This document shows positions 24,601 through 34,208 of a DNA stretch of 64,000 nucleotides, one piece after another (positions within the stretch are counted from its first letter, which is position 1; every line of letters begins with the position of its first letter). The stretch covers positions 124,001 through 188,000 of the forward strand of contig NZ_AOCN01000022.1 in the NCBI RefSeq assembly GCF_000350525.1, given 5' to 3'. The translations under genes and the position numbers were made by a program. The notes below the pieces were generated by a model. That model did not search any database and was not told where the DNA came from. It saw only the letters and a program-made list of their open reading frames with translations. The stretch comes from Leucobacter salsicius M1-8 (GTDB taxonomy: Bacteria > Actinomycetota > Actinomycetes > Actinomycetales > Microbacteriaceae).

Positions 24601-26169
24601 TTACTCGGGGGTTGACGTCGAGTAGCTGGTGCCACCGCCCTGGGCGCGACGGCCCTGGCGGCGCTGGCCACCGCCCTGTCCGCCTCCGTGGCTTCCCTGA
24701 CCGCCCTGGCCACGGTTTTGGCCGCCGCGCCCTTCGCTGCTGCGCTGACCGCGACCTTCGCCGCCGCGACCCTGTCCGCTGCGGCCTGAACCCTTGCCGC
24801 GCTCGGCGCTGCCGCCCTGACCGCCCGCTGCGCCGCGACCGCCACGCGACCGCTTGCGCTTCGCGTTGGCGCCCTCACTCTTGCCCTGGCCGGCGGGGCT
24901 GTGGCCTGCCGCGCGCTGCTGTGCTGCCTGGGCTTCGTTGCGCTTGCGCTCGGTCTCGCGGGGGTCGACGCGGGGAGCGACCTCGCCGATCAGCGCGAGC
25001 ACGGCGGGGTCGATCTTTGCTGCTGACGGGTTGACCTGCTGCGGGGTGACGTTGATCTTTGCCGCGCGCATGATCTGGCGCATTTCGCCGCGCTGCTCGG
25101 GCAGCACGATGGTGATGACATCGCCCTCGTTGCCAGCGCGGGCGGTGCGGCCCGAACGGTGCAGGTAGGCCTTGTGTTCGACAGGTGGATCGATGTGAAC
25201 GACCAAGTCGACGCCGTCAACGTGCACGCCCCGGGCCGCGACATCGGTGGCAACGAGCACCTTGGAATCGCCCGCTACGAACTCGGCGAGGTTGCGGTCG
25301 CGCGCGTTCTGCGACAGGTTGCCCTGCAGCTCGACGGCGGGAATGCCCGCGGCGGTGAGCTGCTTCGCAAGCTTCTTCGCCTGGTGCTTCATGCGCGTGA
25401 AGAAGATGCGGCGTGCGGTGCCCGAGGCGAGGGCCTCGATGAGTGAGTCCTTCGCGCCCTTGCCCGAAACCTCGAACACGTGGTGCGTGAGCTGCGGCAC
25501 GACCGACTCGGCCGAGTCGACCGAGTGCATAATCGGCGAGTGAAGGTATTTCTTGACGAGGTTGTCGACCCCGTTATCGAGCGTCGCGCTGAAGAGAAGC
25601 CGCTGGCCCTGCTTGGGGGTCTTGTTCATGATGCGCGTGACAACGGGGAGGAACCCCATGTCTGCCATGTGATCGGCTTCGTCGAGTACCGTGATCTCAA
25701 CCCCATCGAGGCTGATGACGCCCTGCTTCATGAGGTCGTCAAGTCGGCCGGGGGCGGCTACTACAATGTCGACGCCGGCCTCGAGGGCAGCCTCCTGGCG
25801 GCGCTGCGGCACGCCACCGAAGATGGTGGTGACCTTGATGCCGACCGGGTCAGCGATCATCTTGATGGTCTCGGCGAGCTGCGTGACGAGCTCGCGGGTG
25901 GGGGCGAGCACGATTCCGCGGGGGCGGCTTGGGCGGCGCTTCTTTGCCGCATCTTGCATCAGGTTTGCGACGAGCGGAATGCCGAACGCAATCGACTTGC
26001 CGGATCCGGTGCGCCCGCGGCCGAGCACGTCGCGGCCCGCGAGGGTATCGACGAGGGTGTCGCGCTGAATGGGGAACGGTGCGGTCTTGCCGTTTTTGGC
26101 GAGTGCCTCGGCGATTGCCTCGGGGACGCCGAGGTCAATAAACGAGGGAGTGTTGGTTGTGTCGGTCAC
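24601..26169 (-). CDS. DEAD-box ATP-dependent RNA helicase with Gly/Arg-rich tail
   Basis: 522 residues. Motifs in order: an FxxxG-type Q motif region with 'PFPIQ', Walker A 'GRGRTGSGKS', 'PTREL', DEAD in 'VLDEADHMADMG', 'SAT' in 'LLFSATLD', and motif VI 'HRSGRTARAG'. From about residue 400 the tail becomes extremely rich in Gly, Arg and Gln with RGG-like repeats, typical of actinobacterial RhlE-like helicases and thought to help RNA binding. It remodels RNA (ribosome assembly, mRNA decay, cold adaptation). It is transcribed alone on the minus strand with a 331-base upstream region. The symbol is left blank because RhlE, DeaD and CsdA types cannot be separated here. Confidence 0.92.
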   Translation of the reverse strand: MTDTTNTPSFIDLGVPEAIAEALAKNGKTAPFPIQRDTLVDTLAGRDVLGRGRTGSGKSIAFGIPLVANLMQDAAKKRRPSRPRGIVLAPTRELVTQLAETIKMIADPVGIKVTTIFGGVPQRRQEAALEAGVDIVVAAPGRLDDLMKQGVISLDGVEITVLDEADHMADMGFLPVVTRIMNKTPKQGQRLLFSATLDNGVDNLVKKYLHSPIMHSVDSAESVVPQLTHHVFEVSGKGAKDSLIEALASGTARRIFFTRMKHQAKKLAKQLTAAGIPAVELQGNLSQNARDRNLAEFVAGDSKVLVATDVAARGVHVDGVDLVVHIDPPVEHKAYLHRSGRTARAGNEGDVITIVLPEQRGEMRQIMRAAKINVTPQQVNPSAAKIDPAVLALIGEVAPRVDPRETERKRNEAQAAQQRAAGHSPAGQGKSEGANAKRKRSRGGRGAAGGQGGSAERGKGSGRSGQGRGGEGRGQRSSEGRGGQNRGQGGQGSHGGGQGGGQRRQGRRAQGGGTSYSTSTPE

Positions 26170-26500
26170 TGGGACCTTTCCTGCTGTGGCAGCACCGTGT
26201 CTCGAACCTGGGCGACGCCGTGAGGGCGCACCAAAGCTGTTGAATCACGCGTCGCTGCAGAAATGTCGAGTGCGCGGGATCGCGCATCCGTTCGCCGCGG
26301 ATCGGGCCGAACGGCGCCCAGGCTCAGATGCGGTTCTATCCACGGAAGCGGGCGGTGCGGTGAGTGCGACGCGTGGCGCAAAAACGCCAACCTTCTAAGC
26401 TTACCCGAAAGAGCTCGATTGCACGAGAACCGCTTTGGGCCGATGTCAGTGTTTGGCACGGAAGTATCTCACTGTCCGGGGTGCATGGCATGATCGGTGC
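26170..26500. other. Intergenic region between DEAD-box helicase and GNAT-AAA+ gene
   Basis: 331 bases between divergent genes. I see no gene, no RNA gene and no strong hairpin. DEAD-box helicase genes often have long, regulated leaders, so a cold-shock-type leader on the minus strand is possible, but nothing in the sequence proves it. Confidence 0.4.
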
Positions 26501-27799
26501 ATGGGACGCATCTCGATCCGTGAATTTTATGATGATGACCTCGACGCAGTCGTGAAGCTGTGGTGGGAGGCGCGAGCTTCTGCCGAGCGACCGGTGTATT
26601 CGCTCGCCGAGGTCACGGCCTCGTGCCGCGAGGACCATGCGGTAGTCGCGGTACACGACGGCGAAGTGATCGCGGCCGCGGTGGGTCGTGCTGCGCACGC
26701 ACAGGGCTGGATCGTGTTTTTCGGCGTGAGTGAACGCACCCGCACCGAAGACGTGGCGGGGCAGCTGCTCGACGCACTCGAGCGCAAAATGGCGCCGCTC
26801 GGATTGAGTACTCTGAGCGTGCTCATTCCCGAGGGGGGCCGGCTCGACCTGCTCACCTCAAACGGCTTTCAGTCGCGAGATGCACTGCGCTATCTCGAAC
26901 GTCAGATGCCTGTGCAGCGCCGAGAGCTCGACCTGCTCAAAGATGTCGGCGGGCGCATTCTGCCCCGGCACCTGTGGGAGAACGTGTCGGGCATGCGCCG
27001 TGAGAAGCAGCTCCTCGAGGAGCGGCTGGTTGCTCCGCTTGCGGAGCCGGATCTCGCCGATCGCTACGGGGTGGTGCCGCCACGAGCGGTGATGCTGTTT
27101 GGGCCTCCCGGCACGGGAAAAACCACGTTTGCGAAGGCGGTCGCGTCGCGGCTCGACTGGCCGTTCGTCGAGGTCTTTCCTTCGCGGTTAGGCGACGGCA
27201 AAAGCTCGATGGCTGCGACGCTGCGCAGCGTGTTTGAGCGGATCGGGGAGCTGGAGCATGGGGTGGTCTTCATCGACGAGGTGGAGGAGATCGCGTCGCA
27301 GCGCAGTGACCCGCCGACTCCCACGCAGGGCGTCACGAACGAGCTGCTCAAGATTGTGGCCGACTTTCGTGACCGTGAGGGCATGCTGCTGATCTGTGCC
27401 ACGAACTTCGTGCGCGGCCTCGACGCGGCATTTATGCGGCACGGCCGATTCGACTACGTGCTGCCAATCGGGCTGCCCGACGCGGAGGCTCGTGAAGCAA
27501 TCTGGCGCCGGTACGTGCCGAGCGAGGTCGCTGTAGCGGTGGACTTCACCGAGCTCGTAGGGCGCAGCGCCGGGCTCACTCCGGCCGACATTGAGTACGC
27601 CGCACGGCGAGCCTCCCAAGACGCCCTGGCCCGTGCGCTCCGTGCACAGCAGGCCGGCGAAGGGAGGCGCGCGTCTGCGCAGCCCACCGACCTGTCCACC
27701 GCCGACTACTTGGAGGCGCTCAGCCACACGCGGGCGACGGTGTCTGACGAGCAGCAGTCGTCGTTCCTTGACGATATTGAGACCCTCGCGAGGCTGTAA
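26501..27799 (+). CDS. GNAT acetyltransferase-like / AAA+ ATPase fusion protein
   Basis: 432 residues from the ATG at 26501 (MGRISIREF). Residues 1-140 look like a GNAT acetyltransferase: 'ISIREFYDDDLDAVVKLW', 'AVVAVHDGEVIAAAVGRA', then a strand-helix pair ending 'LTSNGFQSRDALRYLERQM'. A linker with 'LPRHLWENVSGMRREKQLL' leads to a complete AAA+ module: Walker A 'GPPGTGKTT' (about 201-208), Walker B 'VVFIDEVEEIAS' (about 254), sensor 1 'ICATNF', Arg finger 'RHGRFDYVLPIGLPD' and a C-terminal lid. The AAA+ part resembles the FtsH/CDC48/proteasome-ATPase group. The protein could be a remodelling ATPase whose GNAT-like domain senses acetyl-CoA or modifies a partner; no function is established here. 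The gene seems monocistronic. Confidence 0.8.
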   Translation: MGRISIREFYDDDLDAVVKLWWEARASAERPVYSLAEVTASCREDHAVVAVHDGEVIAAAVGRAAHAQGWIVFFGVSERTRTEDVAGQLLDALERKMAPLGLSTLSVLIPEGGRLDLLTSNGFQSRDALRYLERQMPVQRRELDLLKDVGGRILPRHLWENVSGMRREKQLLEERLVAPLAEPDLADRYGVVPPRAVMLFGPPGTGKTTFAKAVASRLDWPFVEVFPSRLGDGKSSMAATLRSVFERIGELEHGVVFIDEVEEIASQRSDPPTPTQGVTNELLKIVADFRDREGMLLICATNFVRGLDAAFMRHGRFDYVLPIGLPDAEAREAIWRRYVPSEVAVAVDFTELVGRSAGLTPADIEYAARRASQDALARALRAQQAGEGRRASAQPTDLSTADYLEALSHTRATVSDEQQSSFLDDIETLARL

Positions 27800-27925
27800 C
27801 GCGGGGTACGTTCGCGGCCGTGTCGGTGGTGGGTCCTAAGGTCGAAGCTGTAGGCCCGACCTTGTGAGCCGCCGCGTCGCGGCTACAGGGCATGATCCGG
27901 ATCAAATCTCTAGGAGGAACACCGC

Positions 27926-30900
27926 GTGTTTGTGCAGCAGCGTGCCGAAGGGGGCACCCGCCTCGTCACGAGCGCGAGTGACCTATCGGCCGCCAGTGCG
28001 TGTGAGTTCGCCTTCCTGCGTCGTGTTGACGTGAAGGTTGGCCGCGATGTCGATGTGCCGCCAGACGATGACGCCATGCTGGCGCGTGCGGCGAAGCTGG
28101 GCGACGCGCACGAGGAGCGCACGCTCGAGGCGTACCGGGCTGAGCTCGGACCTGCGGTGCCGGGTAGGCCGGGCGGGGTCGCTGAAATCGACCGCCCTGA
28201 GTCGATGCGCGAGGACGCGCTGATGGAGCGGCAGCAGGAGACGGTGCGGGCGCTGCAGGCTCGCGCCGAGGTCGTGTTCCAGGCAACCTTCTTTGACCCA
28301 GAACAGCTGGCAGCTGGGGCTGATGGCATGCCAGCGATTGGATTCGTGGGGTTCGCAGATTTTCTGCGCTTGACCCCCGATGGTGCGTATGAGGTGCAAG
28401 ACACAAAACTTGCTCGCCGGGCCAAGGTGACCGCGCTGATGCAGCTCGCGGCATACGCCGAACAGCTTGAACGAGTTGGCATTGATCCCGCGCCTGAGGC
28501 TGTACTGATCCTCGGAGACGGGTCACGCTCGGTGCACAGGGTGGCCGACGTCGCGCCCGTGTTTCGATCGCGGCGGGCGAGATTGCACGAGATCCTGCTT
28601 GAGCGGGCGACCGCCGTGGGATCCGACGGCCGAGTAGCGTCGGCCGCGCCGGTGGCCTGGGGCGCCCCAGGCGTTTGGGCCTGTGGCCGTTGCGAAGTGT
28701 GCGAGCCAGAGCTCACGACGTACCGCGACCCGCTGCTCATTGCGGGGATGCGGCGCGCGCACCGCGATCGGCTGATCGCCGCTGGGCTTGACACGATCGA
28801 CCGTGTTGCCGCGCTCAAAGGCCGCATGGAATCAGCGGCTACCGACGCTGTTGAGGTCGACGGCATCTCTGAGCGCGTGCTCGAGCGGATAGTCGCGCAG
28901 GCCGACGTTCAGGTGCGCGCCGAATCTGGGCAGGCCCCGCCCGTCGAAGTGTCTGACCCGCTCGCGCTGGCGGCCCTGCCCGAGCCAAATCCGGGCGACC
29001 TCTTTTTCGATTTTGAGGGCGACCCGATGTACCGCGAGCAGGGCCGGGGCAGCAGCACGCGCTGGGGTCTCGACTACCTCTTTGGCATGGTCGATGTGTC
29101 TGAGACGTTCACGACGTTGTGGGCGCACGACCTCGAGGCCGAAAAACAGGCCCTGCTCGACTTTCTGGCGCTCGTGCGAGAACGCAGGGCTCGATTCCCC
29201 GGGCTGCGCATTTACCACTATGCAGCGTACGAGCGGGCGCACCTCACGAGCATCGCGGCACGGCACGGAGTGGGCGAAGCCGAGGTCGACCAGCTTCTGC
29301 GCGAGCACGTACTCGTCGACCTCTATCCGATCGTACGCAGCGCCCTGCGCGTGGGCTCACGGTCGTACTCCATTAAGAAGCTCGAGCCGCTCTATATGGG
29401 CGACGAACTGCGCGACGAGACCGGAGTGGTGAACGGGGCCGAATCAGTCACTGAATACGCCGAGGCGACTGCGCAGCTCGCGTCGCCCGATGCTGAAGTG
29501 CAGGCAGAGGGGCACCGCCGACTCGAGGCGATCGCCAACTACAACCGCTACGACTGCGTCTCGACTCTGCGACTGCGAGACTGGTTGCTCGCGATTGCTC
29601 GCGAGCACGGCGTCGTGCCCTATGCGCCCGAGGGGCTCGCCGACCTCGATACTGGAGCGGGGCCGGATCTCGCCGCGAGCGCGACAGGCGAAGAACTGCT
29701 GCGGCTCGCTGAGCTGGCCGCGGCAGCCGGCGAAGACGATGAGGCGCAGGCGCTCAGGCTCGCGGCCAGCGCGATCGACTACCACCAGCGCGAGCAGAAG
29801 TCGTTCTGGTGGGCGCACTTTGCGCGGCTCGTCGACCCCATCGAGGACTGGGCAGATACGCGCGACGTGCTCGTCGTGGATCCGACTCAGAGCCGCGTGT
29901 CCGAGCTGTGGCATCGGCCAGCGCGGGCGCGCACCGACCGCCGCCACTTGCTGCTGCGCGGCACGATTGCGCCCGGTAGTTCGCTGCGCGGCGGCGATGT
30001 GTTTCTGCTGTACGCCTACCCCGCACCGTTTCCGCAGTACGGGGCTGCGCCCGGTGCTCGCGGGGCGCGCCGCGCCAAGGTGCTCGAGCGGCTGGACGAC
30101 GGCAGCGTGCTTGTCGAAGAAACGCTGCAGGCCGGGGTGGACCCGTTCGACGAACTGCCGCTCGCTATTGTGCCCGGCCCACCGCCCCCGGCCGGGGCTC
30201 AGAAGGGCGCGATCGAGGAGTGGGGGCGCGAACTTGCTGCCGCACGCTCAACTGGAGCGCCGTTCAACAATGCTGTATTCGAGCTACTGCGTCGAGTGCC
30301 TCCGGCGGCGGCCGGGGGGCTCGCGCCAGTTCAGCACACCGACGAGGGCGCGATTGACGCCGTGATCGCGAGCCTCGTCAGCATGCAGAGTTCAGCCCTT
30401 GCTGTGCAGGGGCCTCCCGGCACTGGCAAGACCTATCTCGCGTCGCGCGTGATCCGCAACCTGATTGAACAGCGCCGCTGGCGCATCGGCGTTGTTGCCC
30501 AATCACACAAGGTGGTCGAGAATGTGCTCGCTGCTGCAGTGGGGGCGGGCGTGCCTGCCGAGCTCGTCGCTAAGGTGCCACAGGGGGGCAAGCTCGCCGA
30601 AGACGCGCCGCAGCCTGAGTACACCGTGCTCGTCCAGAACGGGCACCTCGGGTTTATGAGCGAGCGTGCATCGACGGGGTTTGTGATCGGGGGCACAGCG
30701 TGGGATTTCAGCAATGACAAGCGCTTTGAACGGGGCGGTCTCGACCTGCTCGTGATCGACGAAGCCGGGCAATTCTCTCTTGCCCCCACAATCGCGGCAT
30801 CAGTCGCAGCCGACCGGCTGCTGCTGCTCGGTGACCCACAGCAGCTGCCACAGGTGTCGCAGGGGTCACACCCCGAGCCAGTAGACACGTCGGCGCTCGG

Positions 30901-31555
30901 CTGGCTGATCGGTGGGCATGACACGCTCAGTCCGGAGCTAGGCTACTTCCTCGCCGACACGCGCCGTATGCGGGCCGAGCTCGCAGACGTCGTGTCCGAG
31001 TTGTCGTATGAAGGGCGCCTCCGCGCGCACCCGAGCGCGGCCTCGCGCGAAGTCACCGGTGCTGGGCCAGCGGGTCTCAGCTGGCACCCTGTTCAGCACG
31101 CGGGTAATGCGACGCGCTCTGAGGAGGAGGCGAACGAGGTGGTTCGCGTGACCAGGCTCGCGCTTGCCGGCACCCTGCACGAGGGCGCGGGGTTGGGCCG
31201 GTCAATCACCCAAGACGACATCATCGTGGTCGCCCCCTACAACGCGCAGGTCGAGTGTGTGAGCGACGCGCTCGCCGCCGCTGGCCTCGGTGATGTTCGT
31301 GTGGGCACCGTCGATAAGTTCCAGGGACAGGAAGCGGTGTTTGCAATCGTGACGCTCGCGGCCTCGAGCCCCGAAGACGTACCGCGAGGACTCGACTTTC
31401 TGTTGATGCGCAATCGCCTCAACGTAGGAATCAGTCGCGCACAGTGGGCGGCACACCTGGTGTCGTCGGCGCAGCTGGGCTCTGGATTGCCCGGCAACGT
31501 GGAAGGACTGACTGCGCTGTCGGGCTACCTGCGGCTATTGGAGCGCGCGCATTAG
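27926..31555 (+). CDS. TM0106-type RecB-like nuclease / RNase H-like / SF1 helicase
   Basis: 1209 residues, GTG start with TAGGAGG upstream. Three modules are visible. First, a RecB/Cas4-like nuclease: 'FVGFADFLRLTPDG', 'YEVQDTKLARRAKV' (D..xK) and the QxxxY motif in 'ALMQLAAYAEQL', followed by the Cys cluster 'CGRCEVCEPEL'. Second, an RNase H-like (YprB-type) domain with 'LFFDFEGDPMY' and 'YNRYDCVSTL'. Third, an SF1 (Upf1/Dna2-like) helicase with Walker A 'GPPGTGKTY', Walker B 'LLVIDEAGQFS', and motifs V/VI 'TVDKFQGQEA' and 'LNVGISRAQWA'. The family is widespread in Actinobacteria with a presumed DNA repair or replication-fork role. No cas genes or repeats are nearby, so no CRISPR link is claimed. 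Confidence 0.88.
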   Translation: MFVQQRAEGGTRLVTSASDLSAASACEFAFLRRVDVKVGRDVDVPPDDDAMLARAAKLGDAHEERTLEAYRAELGPAVPGRPGGVAEIDRPESMREDALMERQQETVRALQARAEVVFQATFFDPEQLAAGADGMPAIGFVGFADFLRLTPDGAYEVQDTKLARRAKVTALMQLAAYAEQLERVGIDPAPEAVLILGDGSRSVHRVADVAPVFRSRRARLHEILLERATAVGSDGRVASAAPVAWGAPGVWACGRCEVCEPELTTYRDPLLIAGMRRAHRDRLIAAGLDTIDRVAALKGRMESAATDAVEVDGISERVLERIVAQADVQVRAESGQAPPVEVSDPLALAALPEPNPGDLFFDFEGDPMYREQGRGSSTRWGLDYLFGMVDVSETFTTLWAHDLEAEKQALLDFLALVRERRARFPGLRIYHYAAYERAHLTSIAARHGVGEAEVDQLLREHVLVDLYPIVRSALRVGSRSYSIKKLEPLYMGDELRDETGVVNGAESVTEYAEATAQLASPDAEVQAEGHRRLEAIANYNRYDCVSTLRLRDWLLAIAREHGVVPYAPEGLADLDTGAGPDLAASATGEELLRLAELAAAAGEDDEAQALRLAASAIDYHQREQKSFWWAHFARLVDPIEDWADTRDVLVVDPTQSRVSELWHRPARARTDRRHLLLRGTIAPGSSLRGGDVFLLYAYPAPFPQYGAAPGARGARRAKVLERLDDGSVLVEETLQAGVDPFDELPLAIVPGPPPPAGAQKGAIEEWGRELAAARSTGAPFNNAVFELLRRVPPAAAGGLAPVQHTDEGAIDAVIASLVSMQSSALAVQGPPGTGKTYLASRVIRNLIEQRRWRIGVVAQSHKVVENVLAAAVGAGVPAELVAKVPQGGKLAEDAPQPEYTVLVQNGHLGFMSERASTGFVIGGTAWDFSNDKRFERGGLDLLVIDEAGQFSLAPTIAASVAADRLLLLGDPQQLPQVSQGSHPEPVDTSALGWLIGGHDTLSPELGYFLADTRRMRAELADVVSELSYEGRLRAHPSAASREVTGAGPAGLSWHPVQHAGNATRSEEEANEVVRVTRLALAGTLHEGAGLGRSITQDDIIVVAPYNAQVECVSDALAAAGLGDVRVGTVDKFQGQEAVFAIVTLAASSPEDVPRGLDFLLMRNRLNVGISRAQWAAHLVSSAQLGSGLPGNVEGLTALSGYLRLLERAH

Positions 31556-31623
31556 GGAATACTCCGTGGTGTGTTGTGTCAGTGCCATTCCCAGCAGCGG
31601 AAATGCGTGATTGGGTAGTGGGC

Positions 31624-32031
31624 ATGAGCGCAGCACACGAACTGAGTGAACAAGACCAGCATTTTCTGCGACGCTGCATTGCCTTGGCAACAGAAGCGCT
31701 GGAAGACGGCGACGAGCCGTTCGGTTCGGTGCTCGTCGACGACCAAGGCCACGAGCTGTTTGCCGACCGCAACCGCGTAGCGGGAGGCGACCACACGAGG
31801 CACCCCGAATTTGAGATCGCACGGTGGGCGGCATCGCATCTCAGCCCTGACCAGCGCCGAACGGCAACGGTTTACACCTCGGGTGAACACTGTCCGATGT
31901 GCGCCGCAGCGCATGCCTGGGTCGGGCTCGGCCGTATTGTGTGCGCGTCGAGCAGCGCGCAACTCGCCGCCTGGCATCAGGAGTTGTGGCAACGGCTCGG
32001 GTGCACCCCGTCACGCTCGTTCAACACGTGA
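31624..32031 (+). CDS. Cytidine/deoxycytidylate-type nucleoside deaminase
   Basis: 135 residues from the ATG at 31624; an ATG at 31603 is an in-frame alternative. Zinc-site motifs are present: 'RHPEFEIARWA' (H-x-E, with proline in the middle where alanine is usual) and 'SGEHCPMCAAAH' (CxxC). 'DDGDEPFGSVLVDD'-like sequence near residue 25 matches the start of guanine/cytosine deaminase proteins. It hydrolytically deaminates a nucleobase or nucleoside; TadA is unlikely because the usual HAE and PCxMC contexts are altered. The gene follows the nuclease/helicase by about 70 bases on the same strand and could be co-transcribed. Confidence 0.8.
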   Translation: MSAAHELSEQDQHFLRRCIALATEALEDGDEPFGSVLVDDQGHELFADRNRVAGGDHTRHPEFEIARWAASHLSPDQRRTATVYTSGEHCPMCAAAHAWVGLGRIVCASSSAQLAAWHQELWQRLGCTPSRSFNT

Positions 32032-32102
32032 CGTTTCAGTAAAGTTGGTGCCCAAGCGCATCCAAATTACCCGAGGGGGAATTCATCAAGGGAGATACTC
32101 AC

Positions 32103-32897
32103 ATGAAGCCACGCCGGACAATGCTTTTCAGCATGGCAGCTATTGCCGCTGCCACTCTGGGACTGGTCGGTTGCAACGCAGACGAAGCACCCCAACCACA
32201 GCCTGCACAGTCTGCAGAAACCGAGGGCGCTGAAGAGACATCGACGGAGTTTGTTGCACCGAAATCGAGGGAGGTGCCGGAGGCGTGTGCGGAGCTTGAG
32301 CTGACGTTGGGGGCGCAGCTGGAAGGTGGCGCGCTTGGCGAATGTGTGGGGCAAGCCCTCTCGAGCTATGGCACCGGGAAAATGGAAATATCAGGCGAAA
32401 CCACTGGTTTGGTTGAGTTTTCTTATGATCCCGAATTCAACGTGCAAGGAGAGCTGCAGTCACCGGCCGGTCCCGTGAAGCTCGCATACGTGGGTGGTGA
32501 AATGTGGATTGATTCGGGATCAGGCCCGGTGAAGGGTGATGCCGAGTCAGAAGTGCTCGAAGAACAACTCGCTGCCGTGGCCGGTGAACTGACCAGAATG
32601 TATGCTGACATCGAACAGACTGTGCAACTTATTCAGGCACAACCGGTCTGGCAAGTTGCGGGGGACTTCGCAACGGTTGAACTGCGTGATGGTGAAGCCG
32701 TTGAAGCATACAAGATTGTGAGCGGAGGAGCCTTCAGCTGGCACGAAATACCCGTGAGTGAACTGATTGTATGGTTTGGGGAAGACTGGGTTCCGCTCAG
32801 CACACAGGCCACCGTCGAAATGATGGGCATGCGCAGCACCAACGGGCAGGAGTTCTACGATCTCGGTGAACCCGTCACTATTGTTCCGCTGGGCTAA
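32103..32897 (+). CDS. Putative lipoprotein of unknown function
   Basis: 264 residues with a clear lipoprotein signal: basic 'MKPRRT', hydrophobic core and lipobox L-V-G-C (cysteine at about 24). A short Pro/Glu/Ala-rich linker follows, then a beta-rich domain ('ETTGLVEFSYDPEFNVQGEL', 'VKLAYVGGEMWIDSGSG') resembling the LolA/LppX type of curved beta-sheet lipoproteins, a resemblance only. The ribosome binding site AAGGGAGAT supports the start. No neighbour explains its role. The coding sequence is noticeably less G+C-biased than the following aminotransferase gene. Confidence 0.7.
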   Translation: MKPRRTMLFSMAAIAAATLGLVGCNADEAPQPQPAQSAETEGAEETSTEFVAPKSREVPEACAELELTLGAQLEGGALGECVGQALSSYGTGKMEISGETTGLVEFSYDPEFNVQGELQSPAGPVKLAYVGGEMWIDSGSGPVKGDAESEVLEEQLAAVAGELTRMYADIEQTVQLIQAQPVWQVAGDFATVELRDGEAVEAYKIVSGGAFSWHEIPVSELIVWFGEDWVPLSTQATVEMMGMRSTNGQEFYDLGEPVTIVPLG

Positions 32898-32999
32898 ACC
32901 CGCACCTGGGGATCGGGCGGCTTCTCTGGATAGGTTCGGCGCATGAGATGGTCTTGCCTGGAGACGTAGCCCCGTCGCCCCAGGCGCTACGGTGGAGTC

Positions 33000-34187
33000 A
33001 TGATGAATAACGGAGGTTCCGCATCCACCCCGCCATCGCGGCGCTCGCAGATTCCCGCGTTCGAGGTCATGCGTATCACTGAGGAGATCGCGCGGCGTCG
33101 CGCGGCCGGACACCACGTTGTATCGCTCTGCGCGGGCGAGCCCGACGCGATGCCCGCCCCTGGCACGCTGAAGCCTGCCGGATACACTGGCCCGCTCGGC
33201 ACGAGGCCGCTGCGCGAGGCGATCGCGGGGCACTACCGCCACTGGCACAGCGTCGACGTCGATCCGGGCACCGTCGCGGTGACCACGGGCTCGTCGGGCG
33301 CCTTCCAGCTCGTGTTTCTCACCGTGTTCGACCCGGGCGATCGCGTCGCCCTCGCGAGCCCCGGCTACCCCGCCTACCGCAACATTCTCGCGGCCCTCGG
33401 CGTCGAGGTCGTTGAGATCCCCACGGGCCCCGAGACTCGTTACCAGCCCACGCCCGAGCTGCTCGACGCCGTGGTCGCCGACGGCGGCCCGCTTGCGGGC
33501 CTCATCGTCGCCTCGCCCGCCAACCCCACCGGCACCATGCTCACGCGCGCCGAGCTGCAGGCGCTCGTCGACTGGAGCGACGCCAACGACACCCGGCTCA
33601 TCAGTGACGAGATCTACCACGGCATCACGTTCCCCGAGCCCGGGGCTCCGGATCCGCGCGGCGTCAGTGCCCGCGAGCTTTCGAGCGAGGCAATCGTAAT
33701 CAACTCATTCTCGAAGTATTGGGGCATGACCGGATGGCGGCTGGGCTGGGCGATCCTGCCCGAATCACTGGTCGCAGCGTTTGAAGCGCTCGCATCTAAC
33801 TTCGCGCTGTCGCCGCCGGCACCCGCACAGGAGCTCGCGCTCACCGCGTTCACCCCCGAGACCTACGCGAAGCGCAACGCGGTCGTCGAGGACTTTGCGA
33901 AGGCTCGCGCGCTGATCCTGGAGGCCGCCCCGAGCCTGAACTGGGGCGATGCCGCACCCTCAGACGGTGCGTTCTACTTCTACTCTGAGCTTGGCGAAAC
34001 GCAGCTCGCAAAGTACGGCGACTCGGTCGGCTACGCGAAGGCGCTGCTTGAGGGCGCAGACGTGGCGGTCGTGCCGGGCGTCGACTTCGACCCGGTCGCC
34101 GGGCACCGCGCGGTGCGGCTGTCATACGCAGCGGGGGAAAAGGCCGTGGCCGAGGCACTCGAACGAATCCTGCGCTTCCAGGCGTAG
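33000..34187 (+). CDS. Class I/II pyridoxal-phosphate aminotransferase (aspartate aminotransferase-like)
   Basis: 395 residues, full length for fold-type I aminotransferases. Key features: 'VVSLCAGEPDAMPAP' (substrate site), 'VTTGSSGAFQLVFL' (PLP phosphate loop), 'VASPANPTGTMLTRAEL', 'LISDEIYHGITFP' (PLP ring Asp and Tyr) and the Schiff-base lysine in 'NSFSKYWGMTGWRLGW'. The start at 33000 follows GGTGGAG. It transfers amino groups between amino acids and 2-oxoacids. Specificity could be aspartate, alanine or aromatic; I leave the symbol empty. It appears to be a single-gene unit ended by the hairpin at 34209. Confidence 0.9.
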   Translation: MMNNGGSASTPPSRRSQIPAFEVMRITEEIARRRAAGHHVVSLCAGEPDAMPAPGTLKPAGYTGPLGTRPLREAIAGHYRHWHSVDVDPGTVAVTTGSSGAFQLVFLTVFDPGDRVALASPGYPAYRNILAALGVEVVEIPTGPETRYQPTPELLDAVVADGGPLAGLIVASPANPTGTMLTRAELQALVDWSDANDTRLISDEIYHGITFPEPGAPDPRGVSARELSSEAIVINSFSKYWGMTGWRLGWAILPESLVAAFEALASNFALSPPAPAQELALTAFTPETYAKRNAVVEDFAKARALILEAAPSLNWGDAAPSDGAFYFYSELGETQLAKYGDSVGYAKALLEGADVAVVPGVDFDPVAGHRAVRLSYAAGEKAVAEALERILRFQA

Positions 34188-34208
34188 CCCCGCACCAGAG
34201 AATGCGCG

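Noticed and set aside
27926-31555. CRISPR association of the RecB/Cas4-like nuclease
   Set aside because: No repeat-spacer array and no cas genes anywhere in the window; the family occurs widely without CRISPR.
32547-33620. 357-codon minus-strand frame across the lipoprotein and aminotransferase
   Set aside because: It spans the opposite strand of two better-supported genes and an intergenic gap, and shows no domain.
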